A DNA stretch of 64,000 bases from Blattamonas nauphoetae (Eukaryota; Preaxostyla; Oxymonadida), in assembly GCA_033064195.1 (NCBI GenBank), contig JARBJD010000079.1:124001-188000 (forward strand), read 5' to 3'. The notes below the pieces were generated by a model. The model was not told the DNA's origin. It ran no database searches and was given only the letters and a program-made list of their open reading frames with translations. Of the stretch, positions 55,901 through 64,000 are shown piece after piece. Made by a program: the position numbers and the translations under genes. Numbering within the stretch: position 1 is the first letter of the stretch; the number at the start of each line of letters is the position of its first letter.

Positions 55901-58900
55901 CTTGTGAAGATCTCGTGTGATGGGACATTCTCGGATCCCAAACAGAAAACGATCACTGTCACTTTCGAATCACTCGGCCTTCGATCGTTGACGGAGTATT
56001 CGATTGTTTTGAAGTCAACCACTTCCGATGAATTGCCCTCTCACACGAAAACACTCAAATTGAAGACCGACGCGAGTGGACTCCTGGCTTCTCACACAGC
56101 AGTTCTGTTCCCCCGAAAGACCGACGCAGATGAACTCGAGGGACAGCTGGAGTTTGGGTACACATACACCGTGGATAGGTTCAAACGAGGAGAGGAGACT
56201 CTTCTCTATGACACTGAACACATTACTCTGACGACTCCTCCTGAGCCAGCTCGTTTGACCGAGATTTCGTGTACAGGATCGACCGACAAAGAGAAGAAGG
56301 CGACACTCTCAGTGACGGGAAGGAAGATGAGGACTGATGAGACATACACACTCACATTGAAAGTGAAGGACGGGACAAGCAACACTCAACCGACAGTTGA
56401 TGTGAAGTTCACGACAGCTGAAAGCGGAACTGGATCAGCTGTGCTCTTCTCGACAACATCATCCGAGGTGCAACTGGACTACGACACATCATACGAAGTG
56501 ATTGGAGTGACTGACTCTGCCACGTCTCCAATTCTCTTCGAGGATGGACTGACATTCACAACGATGACTGAGCCAACTCGCCTTGTGAAGGTGGAATGTG
56601 AATACGATGAAACAAAGAAGAATGCATTGATTCGGATGACTGGCCGAGTTTTGGATACAACGAAGAGATACGAGATTGAGCTGAGTGATTCGAACAACGT
56701 CAAGAAAACGATTGAAATGAAGTTCAACGCAAAATCATCAGAATGGGAAGGGTCGGCGATTCTTTATTCGCTGTCTGAATCAGTGGAGCTGGAATATGGG
56801 ATGACATACTCAGTGAGAGGATTCAAGACGAAAGGGGAGACATCACCGCATCCTTATGAAGACCTCACAATCACGATCGATGACGAGCCAAGCCGAATTG
56901 AAGGGATCTCGCGTGTTCTGGATGGAGAGAAGACGAAGATGATTGTTTCTTTGTCAGGCCGAGAATTGAAGAGTGGGATGGGAAAGATTGGAGTGTGGAG
57001 AGGGTATTCGAAATGGACGTCAGACACTGAGATCGTTCTTGATTCAGATGGGAAATGGAAAACAGAATTTCAAGTCGACTTCTCAGAAAGCTCGTCGGTT
57101 CTTGAATATGGATCGACATACACGCTGTGTGGATTGGATGGGAGTGCGTTCTTCGTGAACGAAGGAATCGCAATAACCGTTCCTAATCCACCAATTGTGA
57201 GCTCGACCTTTTCGGAATTGAACGCCACCACGCACAGTTCATTCCGTGTTGTGATGTCGGGATTTGATTTGCCAGCATCAGGAACAGGGTCTTTCACAGC
57301 GTCTTTCTCTGACAATGCTGGAACATTTGTGATTACGTTGTCAGAGTCATCAGAATGGAGATCGGACTGGATTGAAGTTTCGAAGACAAGCGCGTTCGAG
57401 TTCAACAAGACATACACGCTGACATCACTGATTGACTCGTCTTCTGGAACCGCTGATCATATCTTGTGTTCTGGAGTGATGATGACAACACCTCTCGGAC
57501 CGACTTTGATTGGGGTTGGCGATATATCACTGACAGGAGCTTTGCTTGATTCTGTTTCGATTGTTGTGAAAGTTGCTCGAATTGTTGCTGACACATTCGC
57601 AGTTTCAGTGTTCGACGTTGACGATGAAGTGAAAGTGCTAATTCCATTGTCGATCTCTTTCTCGTCATGCGCTTCCACAGAAGGAGTGATGACACACTCT
57701 GTCAGCTGGGAATCTCCGCTGCAATATGGTCATCGCTACGAAATTGCTTCGATGTCGAGTTCGACGATGGCTGTCTCAATTCCGTCCAAACTCGTCTTCG
57801 AAGTCCCAACGCCGCTCTCGTCTTTCAACCATGTCTCGCTCACCACCAACTCGATCCACACCTTCATCCGCGTCCAATTGTCAGGGAATGCCTTCATTGG
57901 GAACTATGTCATGACTCTCACTTATGGTTTCTCATATACCGTCACTGCTCAGTCTCCCACATCAGCTGTCTCTGAAGAAATCGCTCTTGGTTGGCCAGAC
58001 AGCCTCGCATTCGACACTCCCTTCACCATCCAATCAATCATCTCCACAACCCCTGATGTGAATGTTGTTTTGCCTGACACACTGACCTTCACAACTCCAA
58101 AGAAGGAAGATCCTCTGAATCTGTTTGTGGATGGGGGATCAGGAGAGACAAGCCGGTTTTGTGGAGAATCATCTCGTCCTTGCTCGTCTGTGGAAGTTGC
58201 CTGGGAGATTGTTTCTCAGATTGAGGCTCGGACGCCAACGATTGGGATTGTTTCCTCAGCGACACTTGGATCACCGATTCGGATTGAGAATGGGATGGTT
58301 GCACTCATCTCCAACAGCGGATCACGTTCTCTCACAATCATCGCAGCCGGACAACTTGAAGTCGGTGATTCATCAACCTTGAAACTATCAACTCTTTCAC
58401 TCGAAATTGACACTCTCACATCGGGCCGAACTGTGGAACTGATCACAGTCTCAGCTGGCTCTCTGATCGTGTCTTCGTGCGATGTCTTCGTGTCGACGAC
58501 GAGTCTGTCTGTGTCTTTTGTTTCGTCGTCGAATGGTCAGCTGTCCTTTCCCAGTTCAACGATAACCATCCCGACATTGACGTCGAAGCCTTTTGTGTCA
58601 GTTTCGGGAGGAGAACTGAGGGCTGATTCTTCCACATCGTTCATCAACTCCGACACAGCCATTCATCAATCTTCATTTCTGTCAGTGAGTGGTGGCACAA
58701 TCGTTCTTGAAGACACAAAACTATTGACACCACAAAAGATGACATTTGCCTCTTCCGCTCTGATTGATCAGATAAAAGGATCACTGACGATCTCTAACAT
58801 GAAGATTGAGAACATCACTCGTGAGACTGGAGATGGAGGTGTGATCAGTGCCAGCCTGACATTGGCATCGGACAAACTCTCCATCGTCTCGACCATCTTC

Positions 58901-60728
58901 GTCACGTGTTCGTGTTCAGCTGGAAACGGAGGAGCACTGGCAATGACCATCACATCAGGTTCGCTCTCGCTGAACGAGTGTCAGTTTGGGAGCTGTTCGA
59001 GTGGATTGGACGGAGGCGCGGTGTGGCTGGATCTGTCGCAGATGCCGACCTTGTCACAATATTCGCTGTTGAACATGCAATATGGAACAAGCAGTTTGAC
59101 GAACACAGCATCTGGGAAAGGACACTGCGTGTTTGTGGTGGGGGAGGATCTGCGAAGAGTGGTTGTGGGGAGTCGATGGCGAGGGTCTTTCGAGGAAGCG
59201 GAAGAGGACGATTTGTGGGGAAGGGACGCAACAACACCGCCATCAGGAATGTCGTTACTGTCGCTTCTGCAATCACACGTGATTGGGGTGGGAGAGAGAG
59301 GAAGAGACGATGGAGCAGGAACCATCGACGCTCCGTTCAAGACACTGCATCGCTGCTTCGAGGAAACAGAACAACGCGATGGATCGTTCTCTGTGGTTGT
59401 GGTTGAGCGAGCTCGGATCGGAACGAGCTGTTGGCTGGTGGGTAAGCGAGGATGGGCGATGGATGTGAGTGGAACTGGAAGTGGAGGATCGTCTCTCAGC
59501 GAAGTGCTGTGCAGTGTGAGTGACGAGGAGAAGAAACCAGGAACACCTTCGTCGTCGCCACCGCACGCGATGATCACACTGAGCGGACAGACGCTCTCTT
59601 TCTTTGAAATTCTGTTCTCTTCATTTTGTGGGCCTCGCTCGATGCGGGCTGTTTTCTCGCTGCTGGCTTCGTCGTCCCTCACTCTGTCGTCCTGCTCGCT
59701 CTCCTCGTCGTCTCCCATCGCTGTCTCGCTTGTCTCCGTGTCTGACACATCTTCATTCTCCGCGGACAGCATGACAGTGAGCGATGTGTCGTTTGTTGGG
59801 AAGGCAGGGTTGGTGAAGTTTGTTGATGCAAGCAGAATCACACTGACATCGTGCTCGTTCCTGTCGATCTCGTTGGAAGGAGGAGCGCTGATGTGGGGGA
59901 CGACACGCGGTGCCTTGAAAGTGACAAACACAGACTTCTCTGACTGCAAAGGAGAAGAGTTCGGAAGTGTGATTCGAGTTCAGATTGTGGGAATCACAGG
60001 AGCAATCACAAACAGCCGCTTTACGTCATGCTCAGCTGGAGTGAGGATGGGAGAGAAGAACGAGGGAGACGTGGTTGGGGGAGGATGTGTGGTGGTTGAG
60101 ATGATGAAGCGAACAAGCTCGACTCGTCGTCTTCCCTCTTCGTGCGTCGACCTCTCGCTCTCCTCGTTCTCCGACTGCACGCTGACCAACACTGACCCCT
60201 CATCGTCTCCGTCGTCGTTGTCTTCGTTTGTGGGTGGGGGTGGATTCTTGATTTTTGGGAATGAGAACACCGACACCGCGATTCTTCAGAAAGTGACACT
60301 CTCTCGCTGCTGGTGCAAAGGGTTCGAGGAGATGGATGGATTCGATGGGGGAGTTGTGGTTGGGAGGAGGCACGCACTCTTCACCGATCGGCGTGGCAGC
60401 TCTGTTCGCGAGTGTCGAATGGGAAGTGTCCAGCTTCGATGATCCGCTACCCCCAATCGACTCCACACCTTCTGAAGAGCTCCCTTCCCATTCTCTCTCA
60501 AAATATGGTGTTTCTCTCCTCACTTTAATCGTTATCTTCTTAACTTCATCAGCTTTTTATTTTGGCATTATTCTAATCCTTTCCTTGTTTGATGACATTT
60601 CGTCCGATCTTGATTGCCGAAAAAAAAGCCTCGTGAAATCTCAGGCAGCACCGAAAGAGATGGAAGAAAGGGAATTCGACTGTGTTTTCGTATTCACTCT
60701 TTTACATCATTTAGCGTCAATATTATAA
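52911..60728 (+). pseudogene. Large surface protein of tandem unit 2, eleven modules, 5' end replaced
   Basis: From 52913 to 60442 there is one uninterrupted frame (about 2500 residues). It has a beta-helix region ('GGAICLDRFGSLHIEECSF', 'GGGALFFNASTGVAF'), then eleven Ig/IPT-like modules of about 100 aa opening with motifs such as 'EPTRLVSMECGYDE', 'EPARLVKVES', 'LPERLVKISCDG', 'EPSRIEGIS' and 'GPTLIGVG' and often closing 'LEYGMTY'. A second beta-helix region follows 'FCGESSRPCSSVEVAW'. The first about 55 residues, including the signal peptide seen in unit 1, are replaced by antisense transposase sequence. The frame ends at 60442 without a membrane anchor, but one base over at about 60355 another frame gives 'GVSLLTLIVIFLTSSAFYFG' and a cytosolic tail to TAA at 60728. 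Probably a non-secreted relic or a 5'-truncated gene. Confidence 0.7.
60336..60728 (+). other. Membrane anchor and cytosolic tail in the shifted frame
   Basis: The frame reads 'SSPIGVAALFASVEWEVSS', 'DSTPSEELPSHSLSKYG', a 24-residue hydrophobic helix, then a charged tail. It overlaps the end of the main frame. The shift point is a G-rich run (GGTTGGGAGGAGG). Unit 1 has the same arrangement, so either both carry the same change or a frameshift is used. Confidence 0.6.
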
Positions 60729-60919
60729 GAGACAAGAGTGTCATTGTGTAATACTTCTTTTTTTCTGTCGATAATTGACATTTCACTGCATCTTTTGTTT
60801 TGAGACCAAAAATGAAATGACAAATGCATCGGGTTAACAGAAACAAACATCCATCCAGATCATTGAGGTTTTGGATTTCGAAAAATTTCTGAGCAGTGAG
60901 AGATTGGTGGCGAAGGAGA

Positions 60920-61073
60920 AAGTGGCCGCGATGGAGACTGGCGAGAGAGAAGCAGAATCGTGCGAACAAAGGATGAGGTGATGTCAGAGCCGACAAAGAT
61001 CACACACAAACAGTGTTTGTTGCCAAAAAGAAGTCAGAAACAGGTCGAATGTTTCGCTGCTTCTTGTTTGTTT
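60920..61073 (-). repeat. Conserved 3' flank of the unit 3 HEAT gene
   Basis: It is near-identical to 50340-50493. Confidence 0.7.
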
Positions 61074-62147
61074 CTATTCATATTCTTGAAGGTTCATGCC
61101 CAGCAGGTTGCTCCATTCGATCGAATTGTTAACAATGTGGTCTCCAAAATATTCGTTTTTGTCATTTTGCAGTTTTTCTTCAATCGCTTCTTCGAAGCCC
61201 TCCATTCTCAACAGCCGATGCAATGTCTTCCACATCTGATGCTGAGTTCCCTTGTTTGGTTCCATTCCTGCTGGGAAATGCTCATGCGCAACAGAAACCA
61301 ATAGATTGCCTCATCATCCACGAAGAAAGTCAGACAACTTGGAATCGTGAGAATGATGGGTATATGAAGAACAAATTCCATTGTCGGTTGATAAGAAGAA
61401 CATATTCGGAAGAGTTGGGCGAGGAGTTCCAGAAAAGCCTCGGATGGGTTCCCATCGATGATCGAATAGCGGTTCACGCACAGATGGCAGATATACTTCT
61501 CGGAAGGCACGATAACTTGCTTTAAAATCGTCTCTTGAACAGCTTGTCGTCCACTGTCATCTTTAATTCCGATTAGTTTCAGTCTAAATGGAGTTGTGAG
61601 CCAGAGAGATTGGTTGATGATATTCAAGAGATTGGTGTGGATATCAACTGTTTCCAGCAAAAGAGAGAGACAGTAGATTGAGAGTGTTGATGATTTTAGA
61701 GATCAGATCAGTTTGGACGAGGTTAAGTCGGAACTTGGCTGAACAGTTCCGAATCAGATTGTTGAGCAGATTGAGTGCTGCGGTAGTGATAACCTGACTC
61801 GGTGAAGAAACCAGCATCCCAATGGACTGTACGAAGTTCGTCAACGATTCATCAGTCGTTAGCCCAATGCTGTTGAGAAAAGCATCTGCTGATTGTTGAG
61901 TCTTCGGAGAGACTGAGTTTAGAAAGATCACGGCCTTCGCTTCCAGAGGGACATCAAAATCACGACCGTCTTTGATCAGAGCGACCAACGATTGATAGAT
62001 CTCCAATTTGTCCGAAGCAGATTCGACTGTTTGTCCATCCCAAATCATGATTGCTGCATGGTCGAGAAGCAATGAAAGACGAAGATAGGACACACCATCA
62101 TAGGAATGTTCGTCTACAGCTCTTGATGGAGACATGCAATCACTCAT
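61074..62147 (-). pseudogene. HEAT-family gene of tandem unit 3, two single-base indels
   Basis: It is the same gene as 50494-51567 at offset 10580. A run of four C's at 50667 has become three near 61247, and one extra C appears near 61654 (TTTCCAGC versus TTTCAGC), so the frame breaks twice. Otherwise I saw no differences. As this lies near the noisy right edge of the window, sequence error is the likelier cause. The start codon at 62147 is preserved. Confidence 0.7.
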
Positions 62148-62232
62148 TAGCAGGAGAGAAGTGAAGAGAGACAGATTATGGCAGTTTTCAGATTGTTCTG
62201 CATTTGAGAGACCCAGTCTCGAACAGATACCA

Positions 62233-62627
62233 CAGTCATTCCGGCTTCCGGTATTTGGTTCTCATTTTTCAAAGAAAGGGTTGATCTCAATTTGTCCGCG
62301 AATTTTAGAAAAATAAACAATTAGAGCAGTGAGTGACATTGATATGATCACACGAGATGGTTGTTTGTTCCTCAATTTCAATTTCTTCCTGCTGAAGACG
62401 GTGTGGAGACTGGTCAACCGGACTCAAGTTGAAATTATGGATTGAACTCAATCTGAACTCATTAACGATTGCTTTATTTTCATTTTAGCATCACTTGTTC
62501 AATAATTACTGGCCTTTCCTGCTGTTTGATTGAAGAATGATAAATAGAAATGGAATTGAAAGCTCGTTCTCATTGATCACCCCTTTCTTGTTTTTTAAGA
62601 ACCAAATACCGGAAGCCGGAATGACTG
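62233..62627. mobile_element. 395-bp MITE, unit 3 copy
   Basis: It is the same element as 51653-52051, shorter by a few T's in two homopolymers. Its position relative to the neighbouring genes is identical, so it was copied with the tandem unit and did not insert independently. Confidence 0.85.
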
Positions 62628-62868
62628 CATGTGGATCCAACCCGACCACATGGCTTCAACCCGACCACAAGATAAACGACCATCTTTCTTCACATCGTTT
62701 TTCTCATCTTTCAGTGGGTTTCTTTTCTAAAAATAAGAGAGAATAACACAGTTTCACAGTTTAAACCCAAATTCCTGTTCGGTCCCAATTAGAAGTAGGT
62801 ATTCTCGGAGAAATTCAGATCGTTTCATAAAAATCTGAACTGCTGGAAATCCACTGTATTGTGTCAAA

Positions 62869-63470
62869 TTATTGCTTTGATGAAGAGACACCGAATTGGA
62901 GTGTTGTCTGCTTAAGTTTGGGAGTTGGTTTGATTGTCTTGGATATCGTCAGATGATTTTTTGTTGAATTTGGTCGTTTGACCGGCACAATTGGAAGAGA
63001 AGGTTCCGACGGAGGTGTCTGAACGAAATTGAGCAATCGAGCTCGATACTTGCACTGTCCATACAGTGTGGAGGCTGTCTTTGGATCATCTGGACTTCCC
63101 TTGGTTTTTTTCAGTTTTGTCTGTTTCTCATGCATTTTCGTCATTTGATCGACAAGAGTCGAAATATTCAGCGGGTGGAGACCGCACACAGCCTCTTGAG
63201 GATTTTATGACATCAGGATGTGTTGCCGAAGAAAGTGCCGATGGGAGAACGCGAGTAAGCTCCGATCGATATGAACTGATACTCGTTCCGCTCTCACTGT
63301 TGAACTGTCGTTGTAATTCAGCCTTAAATCGAGCAAGATATCCTGTCAGGGTTGACAGAGATTTCTCGAAATGCTGGAGCAGTGCTGACTATATTGTGGT
63401 CATCAGCGAGTTTGGACTGGATTGAAGTTTCGAAGGATGACCGTCCATTCAGAAGAAGAGCCTTGTCATA
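62869..63470 (-). pseudogene. Pogo-type transposase remnant, unit 3 copy, noisy
   Basis: It matches 52293-52910 well up to about 63190 ('TLQFGVSS' tail, 'GLHPLNISTLVDQM'). Beyond that, many small insertions and deletions accumulate towards the joint with the surface-gene start. Confidence 0.65.
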
Positions 63471-64000
63471 CTGCTTGACTCTTCGTGTGGAACCGAATAT
63501 CTTACCAGGACATTGAATCTGGAAGGAATTTGACAGAGGTCCATATCTCATTGACGGAGCGATCTTGACACTGTTTCGAGTTGATTCGTCAACTGCTGAT
63601 GAGGATTGGCAGCTTTGATCTTCAGGTTCAAAATTCGACAGTTTCACTGACATCACTCTGCCTTTACAGCGAAGGACCCTCCTCTCTGATCGCTCAGTCT
63701 CATCGTCCTGTGTGACCGTATCAGACAGTGATATTCACTCAACGATGGCAAACTCTCAATTGTCCAATGTTGTCTTCGAAGGACAATCCCAAGATCTTTC
63801 AACCATCTGCATTTCTCGACCAACTCGATCCACACCTTCATCCGCGTCCAATTGTCAGGGAATGCCTTCATTGGGAACTATGTCATGACTCTCACTTATG
63901 GTTTCTCATATACCGTCACTGCTCAGTCTCCCACATCAGCTGTCTCTGAAGAAATCGCTCTTGGTTGGCCAGACAGCCTCGCATTCGACACTCCTTCACC
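63471..64000 (+). pseudogene. 5' fragment of a third surface gene, scrambled
   Basis: Positions 63480-63760 follow 52917-53200 with many small gaps. After about 63815 the sequence jumps to match 57842-58025, a module from the middle of the gene, which is almost clean. The order is not that of any intact gene and points to a collapsed or chimeric contig end. Confidence 0.6.

Overview
The window looks like nuclear DNA of an oxymonad flagellate (Preaxostyla), most probably Blattamonas nauphoetae. This rests on recalled resemblance of a repeated HEAT/armadillo-like protein family (start 'SPFLNWSED', middle 'TDESLTNFIQSIVVLVSS', end 'SIEWNNLLGMNLPKQE'), on short spliceosomal introns (36-147 nt, inferred from frame and phase), and on giant surface proteins. 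TAA, TAG and TGA all end genes at family-conserved positions, so the standard code applies. No rRNA, tRNA, CRISPR or virus-like element was recognised.

Layout. 1-10.6 kb: two adjacent pairs of HEAT-family genes on the minus strand, riddled with DNA transposons: a 4.0-kb Mutator-like element with long inverted ends carrying a degraded host-type gene, two 486-bp MITEs, one 475-bp MITE, and a 467-bp intron-like insert. 10.9-15.4 kb: a small GPI-anchor-like protein, a 793-aa helical-repeat protein and a bromodomain-NET protein. 15.5-21.1 kb: a broken surface-protein gene. 21.6-24.0 kb: a coiled-coil/SPRY-like protein and an SPFH/Band 7 membrane protein. 24.4-29.4 kb: a multi-exon pseudokinase/coiled-coil gene that holds a 35-bp minisatellite in its coding region and is interrupted near its 3' end by a HEAT-family gene. 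29.7-41.8 kb: four more HEAT-family genes, a multi-exon relative with a foldback MITE in its first exon, and two arrays of one 38-bp minisatellite in opposite orientation. 40.6-64 kb: three tandem HEAT-plus-surface-protein units, of which units 2 and 3 are almost identical over about 10.6 kb and share a MITE and a pogo-type transposase remnant at their joint.

The genes do not form a pathway. The dominant theme is expansion and turnover of two lineage-specific families: cytosolic HEAT-like proteins of about 330-360 aa, and type I or GPI-anchored surface proteins built from beta-helix regions plus a variable number (2, 5, 7 or 11) of about 100-aa Ig/IPT-like modules. A hindgut flagellate could plausibly use the latter for adhesion; that is inference.

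Limits. Many long genes carry single-base frameshifts, often at homopolymers. A 1.5-kb stretch near 42.6-45.5 kb is duplicated with a mashed joint, and the last 600 bases are scrambled. These look like residual long-read assembly error, so 'pseudogene' calls are provisional. Exon boundaries come from phase and homology, not transcripts.
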